DNA of 6,113 nt, from positions 1 through 6,113 of the forward strand of contig QALW01000015.1 in the NCBI GenBank assembly GCA_003150515.1, in the 5' to 3' direction. This DNA is from Selenomonadales bacterium. Its GTDB lineage: Bacteria > Bacillota > Clostridia > Christensenellales > QALW01. Position 1 is the stretch's first letter; each line of letters opens with the position of its first letter. The notes beneath the pieces were generated by a model. It did no database searches, was not told the origin of the DNA, and saw only the letters and a program-made list of their open reading frames with translations. Made by a program: the position numbers and the translations under genes. Positions 1-5,378 of the stretch are shown piece after piece.

Positions 1-240
1 GTGCTGGGAGGAATAGATATAAGGCTATGGGATCAGATACTGGTGAGAGGAGAAGAAACGCTGGGATTGAATAAGAGCGGATATTTAAGCGGGATAGAGG
101 AACCGGAAGGGGGAGGAGGGCCGGAAATGCTGGCGGCGGATTCAGGGAAATATAAGAAGGATAAGAATGAAGGGAATAATAAGAGCAAGGAGAGGCTTGA
201 GATATATAATCCATACGAAGAAGAGAGAAGCTATGAATGA
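1..240 (+). CDS. C-terminal part of an unrecognised protein (cut by window edge)
   Basis: The frame is open from base 1 to a TGA at 238-240 and gives 79 residues. The GTG at base 1 has no visible upstream context, so the gene most likely begins before the window. The product is hydrophilic: a short ordered-looking start (GGIDIRLWDQILVRGEE), a Gly/Glu/Pro-rich linker (EEPEGGGGPE), then a Lys/Asn/Glu-rich tail ending in PYEEERSYE. The coding strand is very purine-rich. The opposite strand reads as a hydrophobic run, which is what the antisense of a charged tail looks like, so plus is the better strand. I recognise no domain. It ends 9 bases before a large inverted-repeat element and converges on the transpeptidase gene. 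It could be non-coding. Confidence 0.45.
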   Translation: MLGGIDIRLWDQILVRGEETLGLNKSGYLSGIEEPEGGGGPEMLAADSGKYKKDKNEGNNKSKERLEIYNPYEEERSYE

Positions 241-249
241 GGGATGGAT

Positions 250-452
250 TCTGCGCAGATAAAAAGCGCCAGGGGGGCGGCGCGAACTTTTGGCGCCCCT
301 GTTTGGGGCGCCAAAAGCAATCGCGGCAGTGTTATTTGGGAAAGCGCCGCTTTCCCAAATAACACTGCCGCGATTCAGCCCGTTTAAGTAAAGCTTTGCT
401 TTACTTAAACGGGCTTTCGCGCCGCCCCCCTGGCGCTTTTTATCTGCGCAGA
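250..452. repeat. Perfect cloverleaf inverted-repeat element A (37-bp outer stem, three hairpins)
   Basis: Bases 250-286 are the exact reverse complement of 416-452 (37 bp, no mismatch). The space between them is filled by three perfect hairpins: 287-299/305-317 (13 bp, loop TGTTT), 319-345/349-375 (27 bp, loop GCC) and 377-394/398-415 (18 bp, loop TTT). The only unpaired bases outside loops are C318 and C376, so the whole folds as a four-way junction in DNA or RNA. It starts 9 bases after the stop of the left gene and lies downstream of both convergent genes. That position would suit termination, but the structure is far larger than an intrinsic terminator. No coding sequence is supported here. 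Confidence 0.93.
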
Positions 453-453
453 C

Positions 454-515
454 GCTCAATGTCCGGAGGGGTTAATCTGGAGTATACTCCAGATTAACCC
501 CTCCGGACATTGAGC
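454..515. repeat. 62-bp perfect palindrome B
   Basis: Bases 454-484 are the exact reverse complement of 485-515. As a hairpin it has a 29-bp stem and the loop TATA (483-486). A single C (453) separates it from element A and a single C (516) from palindrome C. It lies between the 3' ends of two convergent genes and may act as a transcription barrier. Confidence 0.93.
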
Positions 516-516
516 C

Positions 517-560
517 AAAGCAGCCTTGGGCCCATTTATAAATGGGCCCAAGGCTGCTTT
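517..560. repeat. 44-bp perfect palindrome C, possible terminator
   Basis: Bases 517-538 are the exact reverse complement of 539-560. As a hairpin it has a 20-bp stem and the loop TATA (537-540), the same loop as palindrome B. On the plus strand it is followed by TTTAGATTTT, so it could terminate plus-strand transcription. On the minus strand it starts 12 bases past the transpeptidase stop codon but is followed only by TTTGG, which makes a weak intrinsic terminator for that gene. Confidence 0.9.
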
Positions 561-571
561 AGATTTTAAAA

Positions 572-1654
572 TTATTCTATTTCCGGATTGTTAGTATTTT
601 CATCCGAAGCGCTGGGTGAAAGAGCTGAAGCCGAAGGCGTAGGCGATATATCGGGCGTAATTTCGGGGCTTTCGCTCTGGTCGGGTGTAACGCTTGGCGT
701 TGGCGTCGGAGTCGGAGTGACAGTCGGCGTCGGCGTTGGCGTCGGTGTGGGAGTAGGCGTTACCGTGGGCGTGGGCGAAGGAGGCGGCGTTTTCATGCTG
801 TCTTCAGATACGGGCTTGCCGTATTCGGGCTTTGTAAGAGCATATTTTAAAGCTATATCCGCTTCCTTATTAACCGTTATATTTACAAATGTATATTCCT
901 CCACATTATCGTATATCCATTTTGCATGTTCCACAAGCAGCCGCACGCAGCCCGCTGAAGCGCGGGAGCCCAGCTTATTATATGAATACATGCTGGGATT
1001 GTTCTTATTCTTGGTCAAAAAAGAGAAAGAATGAAAAAGATACGGCCCGTTAATTCTGGTAACATATTGCGCCCAAGTATTATCCCATTTGGGGAAACAC
1101 ATCCATGTAGTTTTAAATACTTTGCCCGTATCGTCGTTGCTTGCGTAATATACTCCCGGAGGGGTGGGGGTGGAGGGCAGGCCGGTAGAGCAAACGAATC
1201 TGTTTATAATTACATCATATAATCCCGTTTGAGGATTTTTTATGTATACGTTTACGCATTGGTTGGTAACGTCTACTTCCAATGCATAAGGCATGTCATA
1301 ACCTGCCTTGGGCTGTTTTTCGGGCTCCCATGGTCCTATTGTCAAAAGCGCCTCGGGCACTATAGGATCGGTAGGATAGTTTGTAGGGGAGGGTTTAACA
1401 GTAGGCGTAGGGGATGGCGTTTGCGTCGGCGTGGGTACGGGCGTTTGCGTTGGCGTAGAAACAGGCGTCTGCGTATGATCATGCGTAGTTTCGGGCGTTT
1501 CAGTTTCATACGGAGTCTGTGTGGGAACGGGCGTAGGGGTTGCCTGCGCAGATTGGTCATCGGGGGGCTGTTCTGTTAAAGTAGACGTCAGAGTTGCTCC
1601 AGGCAAAAGCAGGGCTATAATAATAGTAACCGCTATAATTATAATTCTTTTCAT
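572..1654 (-). CDS. Secreted L,D-transpeptidase (YkuD domain) with Pro/Thr-rich linkers
   Basis: This 360-residue protein starts MKRIIIIAVT and has a hydrophobic signal segment to about residue 22, so it should be exported. Residues 37-100 are a Thr/Pro-rich linker. The YkuD-type catalytic domain spans about 120-265, with His208 (YLFHSFSF) and the active-site signature SAGCVR, Cys236 being the expected nucleophile and Arg238 its usual partner. The commoner SHGC form has Ala here in place of His. A second (Thr-Pro)n stretch covers 289-325, followed by an acidic Ser/Pro tail. Family members make 3-3 cross-links in peptidoglycan or anchor proteins to it. The start is supported by AAGGAG at 1663-1668, 8 bases upstream and overlapping the stop codon of the preceding amidohydrolase gene; the intergenic gap is 12 bases, which indicates co-transcription. 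Family call strong, exact substrate unknown. Confidence 0.92.
   Translation of the reverse strand: MKRIIIIAVTIIIALLLPGATLTSTLTEQPPDDQSAQATPTPVPTQTPYETETPETTHDHTQTPVSTPTQTPVPTPTQTPSPTPTVKPSPTNYPTDPIVPEALLTIGPWEPEKQPKAGYDMPYALEVDVTNQCVNVYIKNPQTGLYDVIINRFVCSTGLPSTPTPPGVYYASNDDTGKVFKTTWMCFPKWDNTWAQYVTRINGPYLFHSFSFLTKNKNNPSMYSYNKLGSRASAGCVRLLVEHAKWIYDNVEEYTFVNITVNKEADIALKYALTKPEYGKPVSEDSMKTPPPSPTPTVTPTPTPTPTPTPTVTPTPTPTPSVTPDQSESPEITPDISPTPSASALSPSASDENTNNPEIE
683..781 (-). repeat. Hexanucleotide-type tandem repeat coding for (Thr-Pro)n
   Basis: The transpeptidase residues 292-324 are encoded by imperfect six-base units that read on the plus strand as GGCGTN/GGTGTN-like repeats. The third codon positions vary, so the dipeptide is conserved better than the DNA. 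Such tracts usually form extended, flexible wall-spanning linkers and tend to vary in length between strains. A less regular Thr/Pro tract lies at about 1355-1546, on the N-terminal side of the catalytic domain. Confidence 0.8.
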
Positions 1655-1666
1655 AATTGCCTCTCC

Positions 1667-2458
1667 TTAATGCTCCTCCAGCTTCAGCAATTTTGCGGCG
1701 TTGTCGTATAGTATTGCCTGCCGCTCGGCTTTTGTTAAATCCAAAGTCATAAAACGCTGCAATTCCTCAGACGCACATGTAAGAGGATAATCAGTCCCGA
1801 AAAGCACTTTGTCTATATGATGCGCATGAATTATTTCCTCCATCTGCTTGTTGGTGAGCCCGCAGAATGAACTGGACGTATCTATATATACGTTATTCCC
1901 GATTAGGTATTCCATGGCCTCGTCCCATTGAGAATATCCTCCCATATGCGCCGCTATAAAGCATTGTTCAGGGAATTTCTCTATCATAGCTGCCAGCGCG
2001 CGCGGATTGGAATATTGGGTTTTGGGATCGCCAACATGAATGAGTATAGGCAATCTGCCCTGACAGGCCGCGTAAATGCGCTGCATGCGTTCGTCTTCTA
2101 TTGCGGTATGCTGAAAATCCGGATGCAGCTTAACGCCGTGGAGCCCAAGCTGTATTATACGCTCAACCTCTTCCTGGATATCTGGATAGTCGGGGTGCAG
2201 AGTCCCCAAGCATATAAGAAAATCGTCTTCTTTTTGACAAGCGCTCAGCCAGTTGTTGATACTTTGGGTTTGATGCGGCGTGGTGGCCGTAGAGCATACG
2301 ACTAAGCGGGTTACATTAGCTTTATGCGATTCAGTTTTTAATTGCGCCAGAGTGCCGTCCCCAAACATGGGAAGAGCGTAATATTCCTCAAGGAAATCCC
2401 GCGCCTTTTTGGCTACGGCGTCAGGAAAAGCGTGTGAATGGAAATCTATTATTTTCAT
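1667..2458 (-). CDS. Amidohydrolase family protein (metal-dependent TIM-barrel hydrolase)
   Basis: This 263-residue protein has the motif order of the amidohydrolase-2 group: IDFHSHAFPD at the N-terminus (His7, His9 as metal ligands), GVKLHPDFQ at 108-116 (Lys110, His112), LIHVGDP at 139-145 (His141), AAHMGG at 169-174 (His171) and LFGTDYPL at 219-226 (Asp223, the usual catalytic base). There is no signal peptide, so it should be cytoplasmic. Family members hydrolyse or decarboxylate small cyclic or carboxylated compounds; the substrate cannot be read from sequence. The ATG at 2456-2458 is preceded by GAGGT at 2470-2474, about 11 bases away, a slightly long spacing. It is the first gene of a two-gene operon with the L,D-transpeptidase. 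The pairing is not an obvious pathway and may simply be shared transcription. Confidence 0.9.
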   Translation of the reverse strand: MKIIDFHSHAFPDAVAKKARDFLEEYYALPMFGDGTLAQLKTESHKANVTRLVVCSTATTPHQTQSINNWLSACQKEDDFLICLGTLHPDYPDIQEEVERIIQLGLHGVKLHPDFQHTAIEDERMQRIYAACQGRLPILIHVGDPKTQYSNPRALAAMIEKFPEQCFIAAHMGGYSQWDEAMEYLIGNNVYIDTSSSFCGLTNKQMEEIIHAHHIDKVLFGTDYPLTCASEELQRFMTLDLTKAERQAILYDNAAKLLKLEEH

Positions 2459-2499
2459 GAATGTTAAAGACCTCGATGTCAGAACATATATTTGTTTTT

Positions 2500-2528
2500 A
2501 TTATAATAACAAACTTATGTGAAAAAGA
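2500..2528 (-). promoter_or_regulatory. Candidate promoter of the amidohydrolase-transpeptidase operon
   Basis: On the minus strand a perfect TATAAT -10 box occupies 2505-2500, with a leader of about 35 bases to the ATG at 2458. At 17-base spacing the -35 position (2528-2523) reads TCTTTT, a poor match. The region is AT-rich, so the call rests mainly on the -10 box and its position. Confidence 0.45.
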
Positions 2529-2591
2529 AAAGCTCTTTTATGGCATTTAAAATAATTTTATTTAAATGTAAGAGTTTTGTAATAAAACGGC

Positions 2592-2621
2592 TTGAAAAAA
2601 GAAAAGTTTTGGCGATACAAT
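2592..2621 (+). promoter_or_regulatory. Candidate plus-strand sigma-70-type promoter
   Basis: TTGAAA (2592-2597) and TACAAT (2616-2621) are separated by 18 bases and point rightwards into the 687-bp gap between two minus-strand genes. The predicted start near 2628 lies at the first base of a possible stem (see the RNA candidate). No convincing protein gene follows: a 65-codon frame from a TTG at 2638 has no ribosome binding site. Confidence 0.4.
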
Positions 2622-2627
2622 CAGGGT

Positions 2628-2718
2628 ATAGTGCGTTTTGAAGGGAAAGCCCGCCGCGCCCGCTTTGTTATACGCGTTTGCCATACAGCGGTATGCCTGC
2701 GCGCGTGTGCCGCACTGT
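2628..2718 (+). ncRNA. Possible structured small RNA (three-way junction)
   Basis: A terminal stem can form between 2628-2635 and 2711-2718 (8 pairs, one G-U). It encloses a second stem of 2669-2676 with 2702-2709 (8 pairs, two G-U), capped by CATAC (2682-2686) pairing with GTATG (2691-2695). A GC-rich arm at 2641-2668 has weaker pairing. A plausible promoter starts transcription at the terminal stem. Two mutually exclusive hairpins follow at 2767-2781 and 2778-2801, but no strong terminator. I match it to no known RNA family. It could be unconstrained spacer DNA, so confidence is low. Confidence 0.25.
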
Positions 2719-2863
2719 CATAAAGATATCCTTGTATGTATTTATATGCGCGTCTCACAGACATCAACGGACAATTTCCGTAAAAATCCTTTATTTTACG
2801 GCGTATTGTATTTTTGCTTGTATTGTCCAGGATAGTGTTTGACCTGCATTTGTTTTATAGGGC

Positions 2864-3030
2864 GGCGCCCGACCGTTGGTCGGGCGCCAAGTCTCCATAT
2901 TTTGCGGCGTTTGGCAGGCGCTTTAAGCGCCTGCCTGGGCCGGGCGCTGCCCGGCCCAGCGGCCGAAGGCCGCAAACGACGCAAAACATGGAGACTTGGC
3001 CCTTAGGCGCCCGCAGGGCGCCTAAGGGCC
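2864..3030. repeat. Cloverleaf inverted-repeat element D with two flanking hairpins
   Basis: Five hairpins and one long stem abut without a spare base. Hairpin 2864-2874/2878-2888 (11 bp, loop GTT) is followed by an outer stem 2889-2912/2974-2997 (24 positions, two mismatches), then hairpin 2998-3012/3016-3030 (15 bp, loop GCA). The outer stem encloses 2913-2922/2926-2935 (10 bp, loop TTA), 2936-2945/2949-2958 (10 bp, loop GCT) and 2959-2964/2968-2973 (6 bp, loop GAA). One outer-stem mismatch (A2899/C2987) is a G-U wobble if transcribed from the minus strand; the other (G2907/A2979) pairs on neither strand. It lies between the end of the small membrane-protein gene and the amidohydrolase promoter, both on the minus strand. 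Frames read through it are artefacts of the palindromes. Confidence 0.92.
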
Positions 3031-3036
3031 GCCTTA

Positions 3037-3068
3037 AAAATAAGCATTAAAGAATGAATACTTATTTT
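3037..3068 (-). terminator. AT-rich hairpin, possible terminator of the corrinoid-activator operon
   Basis: AAAATAAG (3037-3044) pairs with CTTATTTT (3061-3068), extended by CATT (3045-3048) with AATG (3053-3056) and a 4-base bulge. On the minus strand the stem ends in CTTATTTTTAA, giving a short U-rich tail. It lies about 80 bases past the stop codon of the small membrane protein. The stem is weak and almost all A-T, so this is tentative. A near-symmetric U-tail on the plus strand means it could act in both directions. Confidence 0.35.
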
Positions 3069-3145
3069 AAATTATTGAAATAGCCTGAGAGATAATTTTT
3101 TATGCTAAGAAAACAGCAATAATCACGCGGCTTTAAGCAGCGCCG

Positions 3146-3445
3146 CTAAATAATAAAATATGCGATTATTCCAAGGAGCATAAGCGCCAGGCAGGCAACT
3201 ACTATATTAGCATTGGATGCCGCGGCTCCGAAAAGCATTACAATAATGCACGCGACTAAAAACACCGTCAGCAGCAGCTTGCCGTACGAGCGCATTGCGC
3301 GCCGCGCCGGAGTGTTTCTCTTTTTTTCCTTTTCTATTAGTTCTTCGGCTATCTGTCCCTGTTCTATTTCAGGAATCAGCACGCTTTCTCCGCATTCTTC
3401 ATCGTTCTTTCCCGCCGGTACATATTTTCCGTTGATAAACGGCAT
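3146..3445 (-). CDS. Small membrane protein with two C-terminal helices, function unknown
   Basis: The product is 99 residues from the ATG at 3443-3445, which follows AAAGGG at about 10 bases. A GTG three codons upstream (3454) lies only one base after that site and is less likely. Residues 1-50 are polar, with an acidic stretch (EIEQGQIAEELIEKEKK) and the start MPFINGKYVPAG. Residues 57-77 and 80-99 are strongly hydrophobic and should form a helical hairpin, with the charged N-terminal half probably cytoplasmic by the positive-inside rule (KKR, RRAMR before helix 1). The gene starts 44 bases after the corrinoid-activator gene stops, on the same strand, so they are probably co-transcribed. 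I recognise no family. Confidence 0.75.
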   Translation of the reverse strand: MPFINGKYVPAGKNDEECGESVLIPEIEQGQIAEELIEKEKKRNTPARRAMRSYGKLLLTVFLVACIIVMLFGAAASNANIVVACLALMLLGIIAYFII

Positions 3446-3489
3446 TTTTATCACGCCCTTTCATTATGTATTTTATCACAGGAAATTGA

Positions 3490-5157
3490 TTAATATTCAT
3501 TATCCCCGTCAATTTCATCATTTTTTCGCAGCTTAAAGGAAAGCTGCTTTTCGTATTCTTCATGATATTCCGGATTATTATAAATGTCCAGACTCTGAGC
3601 ATATGTGGCTATATACTCTGCATCGGCGCGCGCCCGGGAATTTAATAATATCAGGCCGGCGCCGGTACCCGCCGCATTCTGAAGAAATGCCGGCGCTTTA
3701 TTTATCTGCCTGGGCGGTATGTTTAAAGCGTGAAGAGTTTTGGAGGCGCATTCAAAATTAGGCCCTCCTGCAATATAAAACGCGCTGATATCGCTAGGCG
3801 CGATGCCCGCGTGTTTAATCAGGCAGTTAATACCTGCAATAATGGTTGCTCTTGCCTGCCGCAGCGCATAAACGTCCTTTTGATTTATATATATGCCGTC
3901 TCTTCGGCTGATTACAAATACCCATTCGCCGTTTAGGTTTTTCATCATGCGGCTCTTGCTGGGCCTGATTTGTTCCGGAGGCAGAATAGCTCCGTCTTTA
4001 TCAATAATTCCGGCGCGCAGCATGATTCCCAAGGCGTCCAACGCTCCCGTTCCGCAGATACCAGCCGGGAGTTTGGCATTGATAACGCTGTTCAACAGCT
4101 TGTACTTATTTTTTTCTATTCTGTTTATTCCGCCGGGAACGGAGGCGCAGCCGCAGCTCAGGCCCACGCCGTCTAAAGGGGGAGTGGGCAAGGAGCAGGT
4201 TAATATGGCGTTGCGGTTGCCCAGAACCAAAGCCGTATTCACTCCTATATCCACTAGAAGTACCGGCGTATCGCTTTTATATAAGCCGCAGGTAAGTATT
4301 GACGCGGCTGTGTCTGCTCCGGACCAGCCCGAAATAATGCCGGGCAGCTCTACAATTGCGTCGGGCGCGCTTTTCAGGCCCAGATTTTTGCCTGTGAATT
4401 GAAGAGCGTCTTTGGTTAAGGGCTGATAGGGAGCCCGTCCTAAAGGAGTTATATCCACGTTGGCGATTATATGCTGCATGCAGGGGTTGCCCACAATGGT
4501 TATGCGTTTTACTTGCTTGGGCCTGCTGGAATATTGTTCCAGCAAATGCCCCATACAGCCGTCCAGGGCGGATAAAACTACCCGGCGCATTCTGGTCTGC
4601 GCGCCCGGACTGGAGCCGGCATATCTTATTCTGCCTATTATGTCCGAGGCATATTGAGCCTGCGGATTGCCTATGGCATTCCAGCCTATAAGCCGTTCTT
4701 CATTTAAATTATAAAGATATACGGCCAGAGTGGCGGTGCCGACGTCTATTGCAAAGCCCAGCGCTTCGCCCGAGGCTTTAATTCCCGGCTGTTCAGAGGG
4801 GGAGACGGTAGGAAAGGCGATTCTTAACTGTTCTGCAAGGTTGGATTCATCTTCTGAAACAGGTTTATCTAAATGCAGAGTTATATTTCCGTGGATTCTG
4901 GTCATGCAGGCCAGCCGCCAGCCTTCCTGAGCCTTTTCGCCCAGCAGCCTGCGTTCGTTGTTAGACATGGGGCTGACTTTTCCGCTGGCCTTTATAAGAC
5001 ACTTGCCGCATAAATTGCGTCCGCCGCAGGGCGCGTGCACGGCGTCCACCTTTAACCGGTTGTTTACTAAGAATTCATAGATGCTTTGGTCATATACGGC
5101 GGTATATTCCTGACTTTGGTCGGGGAAAAGAATTGTGACTTTGCATTCCAGCCGCAT
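3490..5157 (-). CDS. RACo-like ATP-dependent reductive activator of corrinoid proteins
   Basis: The protein is 555 residues from the ATG at 5155-5157. An N-terminal plant-type [2Fe-2S] domain has Cys44, Cys50 and Cys53 (APCGGRNLCGKC) and Cys84 (RLACMTR). After a linker comes an ASKHA ATPase-like region with AIDVGTATLAVYL at about 136, IVGNPCMQHII at 221, LLVDIGVNTALVLG at 300, GICGTGALDALG at 366, YIAGGPN at 461 and NAAGTGAGLILL at 494. This is the order of RACo/DUF4445 proteins, which use ATP and an electron donor to return oxidised Co(II) corrinoid proteins to Co(I). There is no C-terminal Cys-rich ferredoxin domain as in RamA. The usual DIGTNGE motif reads DIGVNTA, and the usual CSTAAGPAFEG region reads CSLPTPPLDG. 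No methyltransferase or corrinoid protein lies in the window, so the partner is unknown. A longer in-frame start at 5268 is rejected because a perfect ribosome binding site precedes 5157. Confidence 0.88.
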   Translation of the reverse strand: MRLECKVTILFPDQSQEYTAVYDQSIYEFLVNNRLKVDAVHAPCGGRNLCGKCLIKASGKVSPMSNNERRLLGEKAQEGWRLACMTRIHGNITLHLDKPVSEDESNLAEQLRIAFPTVSPSEQPGIKASGEALGFAIDVGTATLAVYLYNLNEERLIGWNAIGNPQAQYASDIIGRIRYAGSSPGAQTRMRRVVLSALDGCMGHLLEQYSSRPKQVKRITIVGNPCMQHIIANVDITPLGRAPYQPLTKDALQFTGKNLGLKSAPDAIVELPGIISGWSGADTAASILTCGLYKSDTPVLLVDIGVNTALVLGNRNAILTCSLPTPPLDGVGLSCGCASVPGGINRIEKNKYKLLNSVINAKLPAGICGTGALDALGIMLRAGIIDKDGAILPPEQIRPSKSRMMKNLNGEWVFVISRRDGIYINQKDVYALRQARATIIAGINCLIKHAGIAPSDISAFYIAGGPNFECASKTLHALNIPPRQINKAPAFLQNAAGTGAGLILLNSRARADAEYIATYAQSLDIYNNPEYHEEYEKQLSFKLRKNDEIDGDNEY

Positions 5158-5162
5158 AAGCG

Positions 5163-5169
5163 ACCTCCT
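5163..5169 (-). promoter_or_regulatory. Ribosome binding site that sets the start of the corrinoid activator
   Basis: AGGAGGT on the minus strand lies 5 bases before the ATG at 5157. The in-frame ATG at 5268 has only a weak AAGG about 12 bases upstream and sits in the loop of the leader hairpin. The ferredoxin fold of relatives begins within a few residues of the protein start, which also fits 5157. Confidence 0.85.
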
Positions 5170-5184
5170 GTGTAAATAATAATC

Positions 5185-5321
5185 GGGTGCGCGCATTGTA
5201 CCTGTATCCGGCCTTACTGCGGCGCATAAGGTGAACTGCTTAATGCTGCTTTCTTCCGAATCTGACATGGTTCACAGTACCTTATCGCGCAGAACCCGAT
5301 ACAGGTACAATGCGCACACCC
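5185..5321 (-). promoter_or_regulatory. Structured 5' leader: one long hairpin before the corrinoid-activator gene
   Basis: Bases 5298-5321 pair with 5185-5208 over 24 consecutive positions; the only non-Watson-Crick pair (5316/5190) is a G-U wobble in the minus-strand RNA but A-C on the other strand. After a G-G mismatch the helix resumes for two pairs. An inner stem pairs CUGCGCGAUAAGGU with ACCUUAUGCGCCGCAG, with two single-base bulges, and can extend by ACUG/CAGU. The predicted transcript start is about 5327, so the hairpin begins some 6 bases into the mRNA and ends 15 bases before the ribosome binding site. It matches no riboswitch consensus I know; I looked for cobalamin-box and SAM-type signatures. 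It might stabilise the mRNA, or be a protein-binding or ligand-responsive leader. Confidence 0.65.
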
Positions 5322-5333
5322 AACGTGTTTATT

Positions 5334-5362
5334 ATTATACAGGAAAGTCGGGATAAATGCAA
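5334..5362 (-). promoter_or_regulatory. Promoter of the corrinoid-activator operon
   Basis: On the minus strand TTGCAT (5362-5357) and a perfect TATAAT (5339-5334) are spaced exactly 17 bases apart. The predicted start is near 5327. The left arm of the large palindrome begins 17 bases upstream of the -35 box. Confidence 0.7.
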
Positions 5363-5378
5363 GGATATTTCGCAGGGT

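Noticed and set aside
250..452. Element A as a tRNA because of its cloverleaf shape
   Set aside because: Stems of 13 to 37 bp, no T-loop, anticodon-loop or CCA-end features, and a length of 203 bases exclude a tRNA.
142..459. Minus-strand frame of 105 codons across element A and the left gene
   Set aside because: Its first two thirds are translated inverted repeat and its hydrophobic end is the antisense of a charged plus-strand tail. It has no ribosome binding site.
588..1034. Plus-strand frame of 148 codons rich in Gly-Val repeats
   Set aside because: It is the antisense of the Thr/Pro repeat of the transpeptidase, whose opposite strand carries a signal peptide, a catalytic motif and a good ribosome binding site.
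2638..2835. Plus-strand frame of 65 codons after the candidate promoter
   Set aside because: TTG start without a ribosome binding site, no recognisable domain and no coding-like composition. A structured RNA explains the stretch at least as well.
2796..3050. Overlapping frames on both strands through element D
   Set aside because: They arise because GC-rich palindromes lack stop codons. They encode Arg/Pro/Ala-rich peptides with no start signals.
3127..3146. GCGGC/GCCGC hairpin overlapping the stop codon of the small membrane protein as its terminator
   Set aside because: The stem is only 5 bp, its loop is 10 bases, and no U-run follows directly on the minus strand. The AT-rich hairpin at 3037-3068 is a somewhat better candidate.
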